A stretch of DNA of 64,000 nt from Crocinitomix sp. (lineage in GTDB: Bacteria; Bacteroidota; Bacteroidia; Flavobacteriales_D; Crocinitomicaceae). The first letter of the stretch is position 1. Each line of letters begins with the position of its first letter. The notes under the pieces were generated by a model, which did not search any database, was not told the origin of the DNA, and was given only the letters and a program-made list of their open reading frames with translations. Of the stretch, positions 18,412 through 26,909 are shown in pieces. Made by a program: the position numbers and the translations under genes. The stretch is from positions 1 through 64,000 of the forward strand of contig WTCE01000085.1 of NCBI GenBank assembly GCA_013138735.1, read 5' to 3'.

Positions 18412-19089
18412 CGAATAATTCATTTCGTCACCTACCCAATGATAAATTGTTTCGCCCTGCGGATTAATGAGAAAAATTGAGGGGAATTCGAATCCTGCAT
18501 GCTCAATAAATAATCCCTCAGACTTTAAATGGTGATGTGTTAAATCCGCACTGTTACTCTTGTCTAAAAAATTGAGAACATCAGAGCTGTCATTGTGAAA
18601 AAACAAATGAATAGGTATGATTTGACCTGCAGCAACATTTGCATTTAATTTTTTTAGTGCCATTTTACAATGTGCGCAACCAACATCTAAAAAAGCAATC
18701 ACTTCATATCCTTCAGAATGTCTATATGTTTCGTCGGTGTCTACAGATAAGTCAGCAAACGTCTCTAATTTAAGTTGATCATTTAGGATTCCATAATCAA
18801 TGTCATAAATTGGAGAGATGGCAAAGGAAACAAAGAATCCCAGAACCATTCCAATAGGAATAGTGATCCATAATAGGATTGATTTCGTTTTATTAAAACT
18901 TTTGAATATTAGTAAAAGACTAAAAATAACCAAAAGCATTACAAGAAAACGAATCAAAATGCTGGATAAAACCCATCCAAGATTTAAATTCAATACAGAA
19001 AAATAAAGGGCATCTTCAAAATAAAACGAAAGCACAACTGCACTTGTTAAGAATGATAATGCTATAAAAAGAAATAAAAACTGCTTCAT
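18379..19089 (-). CDS. Membrane protein with C-terminal thioredoxin-like domain (paralog B)
   Basis: 236 residues, collinear with the gene at 17287-17991: three hydrophobic segments (about 1-25, 38-63, 72-93), then a thioredoxin-like domain with Cys-x-x-Cys as GCAHCKMA (Cys138, Cys141). The final residues, NYSALDYLLSLEQ, are identical in both paralogs. It starts two bases after the stop of the M20 gene's neighbour boundary (19092), so it is probably cotranscribed downstream of the M20 peptidase gene. Likely a periplasmic thiol-disulfide oxidoreductase with a different redox partner from paralog A. Confidence 0.75.
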   Translation of the reverse strand: MKQFLFLFIALSFLTSAVVLSFYFEDALYFSVLNLNLGWVLSSILIRFLVMLLVIFSLLLIFKSFNKTKSILLWITIPIGMVLGFFVSFAISPIYDIDYGILNDQLKLETFADLSVDTDETYRHSEGYEVIAFLDVGCAHCKMALKKLNANVAAGQIIPIHLFFHNDSSDVLNFLDKSNSADLTHHHLKSEGLFIEHAGFEFPSIFLINPQGETIYHWVGDEMNYSALDYLLSLEQ

Positions 19090-19091
19090 AT

Positions 19092-20273
19092 TTATCGATC
19101 CAGTACTTGCACTAAAAACGTTTGCATACCTATTTCAATTGCTTTTTCATCAATATTAAAGCGTTTATTATGAACAGGGTAAATTATACCTTTGCTTTCA
19201 TTTCTAACACCAATTCGTATGAATGTAGCCGGGATTTTTTGAGAAAAATAGGCGAAATCTTCACCTGTTAAACGCAGAGGCAGATCAACTACATTGTCTG
19301 CTCCAAAAATATTGACCACCTTTTGTTGTGCAATAAGTGTTAATTCCGGGTCATTTTCTAAATAAGGGTATCCTACTTGAATGTCCACATCAATTTCACC
19401 GCCCATGCTCTTTACTAGTCCTTCACTTTGTGCTTTAATCTTTTCATGCGCTGTTTTTCGCCAAGCTTCATCCATGGTTCTAAAGGTGCCTTCAAGCTTT
19501 ACTTCATCAGGAATAACGTTTGTCGCTCCTAAACCTTCAATCCTTCCAAAAGAAAGGACAGAAGGGATTTGGGGTGGGCAATTTCTACTGACAATTTGTT
19601 GTAAAGATGTGATCAAATGTGCTGAGATTAAAATAGGGTCGACATTTTGATGTGGCATTGCACCATGTCCGCCCTTGCCTTTAACTGTCATTCTTATTTC
19701 ATCACACGAGGCCATATACATACCACCGCGTATCCCAACTTTACCCACTTCAAGTTCAGGGAAAACGTGCAAAGCATATATTTCAGAAACCATAGGGTTC
19801 TCCAAGACTCCATCAGCAATCATTAAACTCGCACCGCCTGGCAGTTTTTCTTCGCCAGGTTGAAAAATCAGTTTGACAGACACTTTTAATTGATCCCTTA
19901 ATCCGTGTAGAATTTTTGCGGTTCCAAGGAGCATTGCTGTGTGCACATCATGTCCACAAGCATGCATCTTGCCTTCATTGATTGATTTATAAGCAACGTC
20001 GTTAACTTCAGTAATTGGTAAGGCATCTAAATCTGCGCGCAAAGCAATGCAATGCTCGCTTCCGCCAGTTGGTTCAATTAAACCTACAATCCCCGTTTTT
20101 ACTACTCCTGTTTGATGCGGTATATTCCATTCGGCCAATTTACTGGCCACAAATTTGCTCGTTTCATATTCTTCAAACGATAGTTCAGGATTGGCATGGA
20201 TGTGACGCCTGATAGCGATTACTTCATCTAAAATTGATGCAGTTTCGTTTTTTATTTGTTCGTTTAATTCCAT
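19092..20273 (-). CDS. M20D-family amidohydrolase (N-acyl amino acid / hippurate hydrolase type)
   Basis: 393 residues, cytoplasmic. The M20D metal ligands are visible: HACGHDVH (Cys106, His108), the catalytic Glu pair in FQPGEE (Glu141-142), and a C-terminal LTGEDFAYF segment. The Cys in the metal site is typical of the amidohydrolase branch (IAA-amino acid hydrolase, hippurate hydrolase, N-acetyldiaminopimelate deacetylase) rather than of dipeptidases. It would cleave an amide-linked acyl group from an amino acid; the exact substrate is not determinable. It follows the TSUP gene with a 22-base gap. Confidence 0.88.
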   Translation of the reverse strand: MELNEQIKNETASILDEVIAIRRHIHANPELSFEEYETSKFVASKLAEWNIPHQTGVVKTGIVGLIEPTGGSEHCIALRADLDALPITEVNDVAYKSINEGKMHACGHDVHTAMLLGTAKILHGLRDQLKVSVKLIFQPGEEKLPGGASLMIADGVLENPMVSEIYALHVFPELEVGKVGIRGGMYMASCDEIRMTVKGKGGHGAMPHQNVDPILISAHLITSLQQIVSRNCPPQIPSVLSFGRIEGLGATNVIPDEVKLEGTFRTMDEAWRKTAHEKIKAQSEGLVKSMGGEIDVDIQVGYPYLENDPELTLIAQQKVVNIFGADNVVDLPLRLTGEDFAYFSQKIPATFIRIGVRNESKGIIYPVHNKRFNIDEKAIEIGMQTFLVQVLDR

Positions 20274-20295
20274 AATAAAAATCCGTTCAGATTTG

Positions 20296-20745
20296 CTAAT
20301 CCGAATCTACGTCTGACGCAGAAATCGGCAATTCTGATAAGTTCCTTTTTTCGTCTATATAGCTTTTATAACCGCCATAAATCATTTTTACGGAGATATA
20401 AAGCATTAAAATTCCAAATACCAGTTTGACTACACTTTCAGAGAGTCGAATGGCCCATTTTGATCCAAAGTAACCGCCAACGATAAAGGCGATTGCAATT
20501 ACAATTCCGTAAACGACTAAAGTATTGTTTAAGTGCCCAGCTTTATGGTAGTTCATCACAGCCATTATACCGATTGGTGGTAACATTAGAATTAAGCTTG
20601 TTCCTTGGGCTTCCATTTGTGAAAGTCCCATAACATAAATTAAGGCAGGGACCATAATTACACCGCCACCAATGCCTACAAATCCGCTCATAGCTCCAGC
20701 AAAAAGGCCGATTAATACCAATAGGAATAAAGTGGTGGTTGTCAT
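20296..20745 (-). CDS. Half-size TSUP (TauE/SafE) family permease
   Basis: 149 residues from the ATG at 20745, whose A is shared with the stop of the upstream gene (TAATG). A longer in-frame reading back to 20841 is just the overlap with that gene. About four transmembrane segments, beginning with LFAGAMSGFVGIGGGVIMVPAL, the TSUP signature repeat. Full-length TSUP transporters are about 250 residues with eight segments; this is a single half, which presumably dimerises. Family members export sulfite, sulfoacetate or related anions, but the substrate here is unknown. Confidence 0.8.
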   Translation of the reverse strand: MTTTTLFLLVLIGLFAGAMSGFVGIGGGVIMVPALIYVMGLSQMEAQGTSLILMLPPIGIMAVMNYHKAGHLNNTLVVYGIVIAIAFIVGGYFGSKWAIRLSESVVKLVFGILMLYISVKMIYGGYKSYIDEKRNLSELPISASDVDSD

Positions 20746-23700
20746 TAAATATCTTTCGTTAATGAAATATAGGGCATTGGTTTTTGAATTTCCAGATTTT
20801 CTACTCCCCATGCCACATCTAATCTCACAAAATAACCCCAAATCTTAGATCTAAGACCAAATCCCATTCCACCAATTATTGGTTCTCTTAAGTTTTCGAC
20901 ATTAATTGTAACTGGAGGGTCATTAATGATTTGCGTATTAAAATAATTATCAGAGTGGAAAGGATGAGGACCAGTCCATGCCGCACCTACATCACCAAAG
21001 GCTACAATTTGAAAGTGTTTTAGGAACTCACTTTTAATAGGGTAGGGCGAGAAAAATGAAACGATAGGAAGGCGAAACTCTGTATTGAATAAGGCAAAAC
21101 TATTTCCGTTTCGTGCGTTCTGAATAAAGCCACGCATTGGTGTTGCAATGGTTTGAAACGCGAAATTTTGAGAAGGATCGACCGTTATATCTTGATCAAA
21201 ATCTACGTCAGGTCTGAGTACCCAATTATCAACTCCTCCTAAATAATAAAGCAATCTTCGTCCACCAAGTGAAGTCGAAGCCGCAAACCTGTTTACCCAA
21301 ATGAAATTCCGTTTAATTCGTAAGTAATGTCTGAAATCTAAGCCAAGATTGAAGGTAGGATCATAATTACCGCCCAGTTCTTGCAGATACTCGGCAAATA
21401 GTTTGAAGCGTGTACCACGACGAATATTTAATTCCATTGGGATTGTATTGTCCAATACTAATTCAAAGTTCACCCCTGAATTATAAGATGCCCGTGAATC
21501 AAGCAAAAGCGAGATGTCACTTACAGGAATAAAAACTTGATTGTCTTTTCTAAGGTTGAAAGTAGAGCGAACACTCCAAGTTTCCGTAATTGGGAAGCTC
21601 AGGCGGTAGCGGACATCATGTGTCAACCATTTGAATGGTTTATTAGCGTTGGCCGAGACTGTTTTTTGACGATAAACTAATAACCTATGATCAACACGAC
21701 TTTTAAGATGTTGTGCCATAAAAAGGAATTCGCCTCCTGTGTTTAATTGTGTAGGAACACGAACTCCGCCCAATAGCTTAAAATCATCAAACAAATCACT
21801 TGCGCCAATTTTTAGCAAAGCGTTAACACCAGGGTTAAAATAAACAGAACCTGGCCCAGAATAAGGTTGATAATTCGGGAATAAGAAATTATTATCAAAT
21901 TGTGAAAGCACAAAATCCTTTGCAAAATTAACCTTGTAGATTAAATATTTAGGCGGAGAGAATTTTTTTGGAGCTAGCGTGCTATCTCCACCATTGTTTG
22001 CTGTGTTTGATTCGGTATAGTTACCACCAATGTAGACGATTTCTTTTTGATAAAGATGGTTCCCAACTTCTACGGTATCATTCTCGGTGTTTTTATTTCG
22101 TTTCTCCTTCTTTTTCTTTCTTTTTAGAATGTAAGTGGTATTCCAAATTAGATCCAAGGTTCTGGTATCTGCCTTGTCAATTAAAAATTTATATTCCCCA
22201 TTTTGATAGACGGAATAAACCAAATCCATTTGTTGGTTAATGTCGTGCTCCGTAATGCTGGTTACATAATTTGTTTGTGGTTCAATTTGCACCGTTTGAC
22301 GATAATGTGTGCTAGTATCGATATAGCTAATAACGCTATCTTGTATGGCTATATATCTGTTATTTAAACCATTTTCATCACTTAAAAAGACAAATTCACC
22401 ACTTGTTAATTGATAGGGGTGCGATTCATTCACATCAGGCGTGCTTGTGATGCGATCTAAAAACTTATACGTTCTGTCAATTTCGGCAAGGTCATAAATG
22501 TAAATGTCATTTTTACGATCGATAAAATCAATGTCCGGTTTTTTGAAGATGGTATCTGAAACGCGGTTAGAAACGAAAATCACTTTTTTGCCGTTATCAA
22601 TGAAGCGCGGATTCAAATCATCATAAATATCATCCGTTATTCGCTTTTTAGAATTGCCAAAAACATCATACAAGTAGAGGTCGGCCTGACCTTTAACAAC
22701 TCCAGACAGGATCATTTTTTTACCGTTTGGAGAATAACTAAAATCTAAAACTTTATCTAAATTTTGAATTGGTTTTTCAACCATTTTTCCACTGTTAAAA
22801 TCATGGATGTATAATGCTAAAGCACCACGTCGTTCGGAGAAAAAAGCCAAAGCATCTCCAGTTGGGTGCCAACTTAGGATGGGGAAGGAGTGATCTTGTA
22901 TGCGCTCCATTTTTGCTTCTGCCGCAAATATTTTTTTCGTTTTCCCAGTTATGGTATTGTAAACTTTAACGCGATATCGTCCCATTTGATTCTCAACATA
23001 GGCCACCTGTGTACCATCTGGGCTAATGCGAACAGAATAATAGTCTGATTCTTTTTTTATTTTATAAGAGACGTCCTCACCGTCAGGTTCATTTTGTCCA
23101 TCATACTCATTGACGTAGCGGGCGCGATAAAATGAAATATAGTTTCGCGTTAGTTTGGAGAAATCCATTCCTAAAAGGGAATAAAAACCGCGTTCTACAT
23201 TTTTAGAGACTCTAGTGACATAAAGAATGTTGGGAATGATTGTTGGCCCATGTGTTTCTGCAATATAGTTCCATACTGCATGTCCAGCAAAACGTTTTTC
23301 CTCCTGGGTTAAATTGTTGAATTTGTCAATTTTTCTTGTTAGAATGAGATCTTTAACGCGACTCTCGGTTTCTTCGTCCCATTCTTTTACAAAGTAGCGA
23401 ATTAAGCCTTCTTCTAGCCAAAGCGGAATTCCTGAGTTTACACTAGATTTTAATTGATCTTTCCAGTCACCACCAAAAAACAAATGTTTCAAAAGCACTT
23501 CATAGACAGCACCTTTGATGTTTTCATTGAATTTTTGATGATCACCTTCGTAATAAACAAAGATTTTAGAACCTACAATTCGAGTTGTTCCGCCCACATT
23601 AGATTGATCGTCATTATTCAAACCAAGGTTACTTTGGCGGAATTTAGATTGGCTTTGATAAACAATTACTTCTAATTTTTCAGGGATTGAATAGTCTAAT

Positions 23701-23945
23701 CTTGATTCGGCAATTTCTAGATAATGATGCAGCGCACGAGCGGTATAGACGCCTATGTCGTCATTAATACCACTATAATAAATTTTAAAGCGCTTGTAGT
23801 TATGAGATTTCCAAGCAAAAGTGTTGTATTGCACGCGGTTTTTGCCAAACTCTTGATAAGAGCCTTGGTAAAACTGCGCCCAATTGGTATTGGGCCAAAG
23901 TGCGATTAATAATGTAGAAAGTATGAGCTTTAAAAATCTGTTCAT
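20745..23945 (-). CDS. TolB-like propeller / Omp85-like barrel outer-membrane protein with degenerate peptidase-MA-like N-terminus
   Basis: 1066 residues, signal peptide at 1-23 (ending NWAQ). Residues about 50-270 resemble the peptidase-MA-like fold (IPLWLEEGLIRYF), but the expected HExxH helix reads AVYEVLLKHLF and lacks the HE pair, so catalysis is doubtful. Residues about 290-560 carry PD40/TolB-like repeats (SPDGTQVAYV, SPNGKKMILSG). A linker rich in Lys and Glu follows, then an outer-membrane barrel of the Omp85/BamA surface-antigen type (about 700-1066, with RLPIVSFFSPYPI and FGDVGAAW). This multi-domain type is widespread in Bacteroidota; its role in the envelope is unknown. Confidence 0.75.
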   Translation of the reverse strand: MNRFLKLILSTLLIALWPNTNWAQFYQGSYQEFGKNRVQYNTFAWKSHNYKRFKIYYSGINDDIGVYTARALHHYLEIAESRLDYSIPEKLEVIVYQSQSKFRQSNLGLNNDDQSNVGGTTRIVGSKIFVYYEGDHQKFNENIKGAVYEVLLKHLFFGGDWKDQLKSSVNSGIPLWLEEGLIRYFVKEWDEETESRVKDLILTRKIDKFNNLTQEEKRFAGHAVWNYIAETHGPTIIPNILYVTRVSKNVERGFYSLLGMDFSKLTRNYISFYRARYVNEYDGQNEPDGEDVSYKIKKESDYYSVRISPDGTQVAYVENQMGRYRVKVYNTITGKTKKIFAAEAKMERIQDHSFPILSWHPTGDALAFFSERRGALALYIHDFNSGKMVEKPIQNLDKVLDFSYSPNGKKMILSGVVKGQADLYLYDVFGNSKKRITDDIYDDLNPRFIDNGKKVIFVSNRVSDTIFKKPDIDFIDRKNDIYIYDLAEIDRTYKFLDRITSTPDVNESHPYQLTSGEFVFLSDENGLNNRYIAIQDSVISYIDTSTHYRQTVQIEPQTNYVTSITEHDINQQMDLVYSVYQNGEYKFLIDKADTRTLDLIWNTTYILKRKKKKEKRNKNTENDTVEVGNHLYQKEIVYIGGNYTESNTANNGGDSTLAPKKFSPPKYLIYKVNFAKDFVLSQFDNNFLFPNYQPYSGPGSVYFNPGVNALLKIGASDLFDDFKLLGGVRVPTQLNTGGEFLFMAQHLKSRVDHRLLVYRQKTVSANANKPFKWLTHDVRYRLSFPITETWSVRSTFNLRKDNQVFIPVSDISLLLDSRASYNSGVNFELVLDNTIPMELNIRRGTRFKLFAEYLQELGGNYDPTFNLGLDFRHYLRIKRNFIWVNRFAASTSLGGRRLLYYLGGVDNWVLRPDVDFDQDITVDPSQNFAFQTIATPMRGFIQNARNGNSFALFNTEFRLPIVSFFSPYPIKSEFLKHFQIVAFGDVGAAWTGPHPFHSDNYFNTQIINDPPVTINVENLREPIIGGMGFGLRSKIWGYFVRLDVAWGVENLEIQKPMPYISLTKDI

Positions 23946-24345
23946 TTCAGTGAAGGTAAAGATACAAATAATCGGCGTGACTTTTCATACGTTTGAATAA
24001 AGAAAATATACACTTTAATCCTTTGTTAGCCATATACGGTTTGGCATTGATGCGAGCAATGTTAGTTAAGACGCAAAGAGACATTAACTTATTGCAGTTA
24101 AGTCTATATTTTGATCGTTAAAGAAGTTGAATTAATAAAGCTTGCAATTCATTGAGCAATCTTCCTGTTTTTATAGTAATCGTTTTTGAATTGATCAACG
24201 AATGTACCACGTAGTCTTTTGTAACAAGACTAAAGTGAAATTTAAGAAAAATCTCCATCCGCCTGAGGCGGATAGTGTTTTTCCTAAATGTCTTGTTCCT
24301 GCTTTCCTAAGTGGTGGTGGTGTTTCAAATTTAAAAACAATTATT
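23946..24345. other. Intergenic region with palindromic element
   Basis: Four hundred bases between divergent genes. No ORF is convincing: the open frame from 24202 is only an extension upstream of the ATG at 24346. The one structured feature is the GC-rich palindrome at 24257-24273. On the minus strand a TATCTTTA (23957-23964) is one base off a -7 element for the preceding gene. Confidence 0.5.
24246..24284 (+). repeat. GC-rich palindromic element ATCCGCC-TGA-GGCGGAT with extended arms
   Basis: The core (24257-24273) is a perfect 7-bp stem with a TGA loop. Imperfect outer arms (GAAAAA on the left, TTTTTC on the right) extend the hairpin. The core is strikingly GC-rich in an AT-rich intergenic region. 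It resembles short dispersed palindromes seen in Bacteroidota intergenic DNA, and could also act as a bidirectional terminator; only one copy is in this window. Confidence 0.6.
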
Positions 24346-24582
24346 ATGTCAAAAAAACAGGAAGAATTAACACTCAGTGAATTGATGAAAGCTTCAGGAA
24401 TTATTGAGGGAATTGAAAGGTTTAGAGCAGTGATGGGAATTTACGAATGTTCGGAATCAGTAAGACATTGTTGTTACAACGTTCAACGCGAATTTATGGA
24501 AGTGGAGAGCATTATTACGACTCTTGAAAGCCAATTGGAAGAGTTGATCGATCAATCAAAGGTCTGGGAGACAGACGAATAA
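24346..24582 (+). CDS. Small cytoplasmic protein of unknown function
   Basis: 78 residues from the ATG at 24346 (MSKKQEELTLSELMK). Predominantly helical, with a C-terminal coiled-coil-like stretch (FMEVESIITTLESQLEELID) and three cysteines in the middle (YECSES, HCCYN). No family recognised. The upstream extension to 24202 crosses a palindromic repeat and has no protein-like character. Confidence 0.5.
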   Translation: MSKKQEELTLSELMKASGIIEGIERFRAVMGIYECSESVRHCCYNVQREFMEVESIITTLESQLEELIDQSKVWETDE

Positions 24583-24708
24583 TTACGTTCGCTAAGATTA
24601 ACGGTTCTAGTCAATTGATTAGAATCGTTTTTGGTCACTCAAAAATTTACGACCCATTTTTTAATATTACTCCTTTCAAAAAGCACCTCCCAATAAAAAA
24701 ACTCTTTG

Positions 24709-24716
24709 TAAATTTG
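24709..24716 (+). promoter_or_regulatory. Bacteroidota -7 element TAAATTTG for the MBL-fold gene
   Basis: A perfect TAnnTTTG match 21 bases upstream of the ATG at 24738. It rules out the upstream in-frame start at 24615. No clear -33 element. Confidence 0.6.
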
Positions 24717-24737
24717 TCATTCAAAAGTGATTCTATT

Positions 24738-25379
24738 ATGATTCAAATAGCAAAGTTTACCTTTAATCCCTTTCAAGAAAACACATTTATCCTTAGTGAT
24801 GAAACAAAAGAATGTGTCATCATTGATCCGGGTTGTCAGACGAAAGAAGAGAAAGAAACGCTGAGCAATTACATAAGTGAAAAGGGTTTAACACCAGTTC
24901 GATTATTGAATACACATTGCCATGTAGATCATGTGTTTGGGAATTATTATGTGAGTAAAAAATACAATTTGCCGGTTGAGGCGAATGAGCTAGATTTGCC
25001 TACATTAAAAATGGTTCCTCAAGCATGCATGATGTATGGGATTAAAGAATTTGAATTGTCTCCAGAACCAACAGTTTTTCTAAATGAAGGGGATGTTGTG
25101 ACATTTGGGAATTCAAAATTGGATGTAATTTTCACACCTGGTCATGCACCCGGACATGTGGTTTTTTATGCCGCTGAAGATGGATTTGTGGTAAATGGTG
25201 ATGTCTTATTTTTAGGGAGTCATGGCCGAACAGATTTGCCAGGTGGTGATCATCAAACCTTGAAAAAAAGTATAATCGAAAAAATGTTTGTCTTACCTGA
25301 TGAAACGATTGTTTTAAGTGGTCATGGTTCAGAAACAACAATTGGTCAAGAAAGGCATTCGAATCCAATTTTGCGTTAA
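24738..25379 (+). CDS. MBL-fold metallo-hydrolase (glyoxalase II-like)
   Basis: 213 residues from the ATG at 24738. The metallo-beta-lactamase motif is NTHCHVDHVFG (His60, His62, Asp64, His65); further ligands are in TPGHAPGHV, NGDVLF and LSGHG. The length fits small hydroxyacylglutathione-hydrolase-like enzymes of the YcbL type rather than full GloB, which has an extra C-terminal domain. Substrate is uncertain. The last four bases overlap the end of a gene on the other strand. Confidence 0.85.
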   Translation: MIQIAKFTFNPFQENTFILSDETKECVIIDPGCQTKEEKETLSNYISEKGLTPVRLLNTHCHVDHVFGNYYVSKKYNLPVEANELDLPTLKMVPQACMMYGIKEFELSPEPTVFLNEGDVVTFGNSKLDVIFTPGHAPGHVVFYAAEDGFVVNGDVLFLGSHGRTDLPGGDHQTLKKSIIEKMFVLPDETIVLSGHGSETTIGQERHSNPILR

Positions 25380-25618
25380 TTCTCTTTCTCCACAAACGCT
25401 CTGTTAGGGCGCAGTGCATCCCGTATAATTTTAACATCCTTTTCTTGAACGGTCATATAGGCAAATGAATGTTGATCTGCTTTATAGTCCGTTCCTTCGT
25501 TGAAAAAGTCTAATTTTTCACGTTCCATAAACTCTTTTAAGTGAATGACATGATGTAGTGCGGTACCTTCGGCTCTTTCACCGTAAAAATCCCAAATCAA
25601 TCGAATTTTCCGAGTCAC
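25376..25618 (-). CDS. Small conserved protein of unknown function
   Basis: 80 residues, cytoplasmic. It begins MTRKIRLIWDFYGERAEGTA and has a central HHVIHLKEFMEREKL helix. The pattern is of a compact ferredoxin-like alpha/beta fold, but I cannot name a family. Its start overlaps the stop of the endonuclease gene by four bases, which suggests coupling, and its end overlaps the convergent MBL gene by four bases. Confidence 0.65.
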   Translation of the reverse strand: MTRKIRLIWDFYGERAEGTALHHVIHLKEFMEREKLDFFNEGTDYKADQHSFAYMTVQEKDVKIIRDALRPNRAFVEKEN

Positions 25619-26664
25619 TGCACCACAATTTTTCTAGTTTCTACGGCCTCTGCAAAAACTAAGTTGAGCACATAAGTTCCATTTGGAAGAGCGCCTAGAT
25701 CCAATTCATAGTTTGATGCATCAAAAGTAGGTTGAACTGTAATGATTGTGCGTCCTTGCAAATCTGTCAGCACAATTGTTGAAATAGCTTGATTCGAAAC
25801 ATTTGAAACGTATAAGAAATCTGCTGTAACTGGATTTGGATATACATTAAAAGTTATTTCCTCTGCGATTGCATCAACCGATAAATTACCCCAAGTGTCC
25901 ACGGCCTCAGATCCGCCCCAAATACGATTAGCAATATGCGGATTATCAATAAAAGGGTTTCGATTACCAATGGCTGCAAAGATCGTGTTATTACGGTTCG
26001 TTTCCAGCTCAGAAACTGGGTCGAGTGCATTCCAATCTAATAATAAGTCAATCATGTTTCCATCCACAGCATTAGTAGAACCTACCGTTACAGCATTGGG
26101 TAAACAACGATTGCCATAACGCACATACATATACATTACAATTCGTGCTGCGTCTCCAACCCATTCGTCACCAGGATACCAGTTTGAACCAGCAGTTCCT
26201 GCATCACCACCACCGCTGGCAAACTTTCTGTTTGATCTATTTCCATTGGCCTGAACGTCACTAGCTCTTAAATTATGAGGGTCTGAACCTGGTCCAGATG
26301 TTCCTAAATTTGGAGAACCTAATGATTTTGGAAACACATGCTCTCTGTTCCATTCTCCAACATCTCCACCGTTGGCATTTTTATCTCTTGTTCTATCATT
26401 AATGACACTACCGTCGTCGTCGTCGTAGCCGTACATTAATAGAACCACCGAACTATTGGTAGGGTCTAAATCGGCTGTTTTTAAAACGTCCCAAACTTCC
26501 GAATATGTTGTCGGTGAAGTGTGTGTGCTGGTGATAAGGTCACTTAATTCAGATTTCAAAGCTGATCCTGTAAGGGAAAAGTCGATACTGCTATAATAGG
26601 CTGGAACCTGTCCAAATCCTACAACAGAAATTAAGAGTGAAAGTGAGTAGAAGAGTTTTTTCAT
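25615..26664 (-). CDS. T9SS-exported endonuclease I family nuclease
   Basis: 349 residues from the ATG at 26664; 22 upstream in-frame residues precede the signal peptide MKKLFYSLSLL and are rejected. The endonuclease I (EndA/NucM) signature is present as NREHVFPKSLG and DPHNLRASDVQ, with the His-metal-finger ligands and NR.SNRKF segment. A T9SS type A sorting domain occupies about 278-349 (VYPNPVTADF). It should be a secreted nonspecific nuclease that degrades extracellular DNA for nutrients. The small gene that follows is coupled to it. Confidence 0.9.
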   Translation of the reverse strand: MKKLFYSLSLLISVVGFGQVPAYYSSIDFSLTGSALKSELSDLITSTHTSPTTYSEVWDVLKTADLDPTNSSVVLLMYGYDDDDGSVINDRTRDKNANGGDVGEWNREHVFPKSLGSPNLGTSGPGSDPHNLRASDVQANGNRSNRKFASGGGDAGTAGSNWYPGDEWVGDAARIVMYMYVRYGNRCLPNAVTVGSTNAVDGNMIDLLLDWNALDPVSELETNRNNTIFAAIGNRNPFIDNPHIANRIWGGSEAVDTWGNLSVDAIAEEITFNVYPNPVTADFLYVSNVSNQAISTIVLTDLQGRTIITVQPTFDASNYELDLGALPNGTYVLNLVFAEAVETRKIVVQ

Positions 26665-26720
26665 TAAAATGTCGTGTAATTCTTGTAAAGATACTAATTC
26701 AAATTTCAATGTGCATTTTT

Positions 26721-26755
26721 CAATGGTCAATGTTCAATGTGCAATGATCAATTCG
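26721..26755. repeat. Degenerate heptamer tandem array (CAATGNN)
   Basis: Four consecutive heptamers, CAATGGT, CAATGTT, CAATGTG and CAATGAT, and then CAATTCG. Two more CAATG units sit just before the array (26707 onward). It lies in the intergenic region between endonuclease I and the M23 peptidase gene. Confidence 0.75.
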
Positions 26756-26909
26756 ATTTGATTTGGCGTTGGTTTGCATTAGAATACGCTAAAATGATCA
26801 ATGAGCTGCCTTGAGTTTATTGAGATATTCAATGCTGATTTAAACTAATAGAGCTTCCCAAATGCAATCTAATAGCGATCTAAATACTAACAACGAAGTT
26901 ATCTAAAAT

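Noticed and set aside
24202-24345. Upstream extension of the small gene at 24346.
   Set aside because: It includes a GC-rich palindrome and has no protein-like sequence; the ATG at 24346 gives a sensible protein start.
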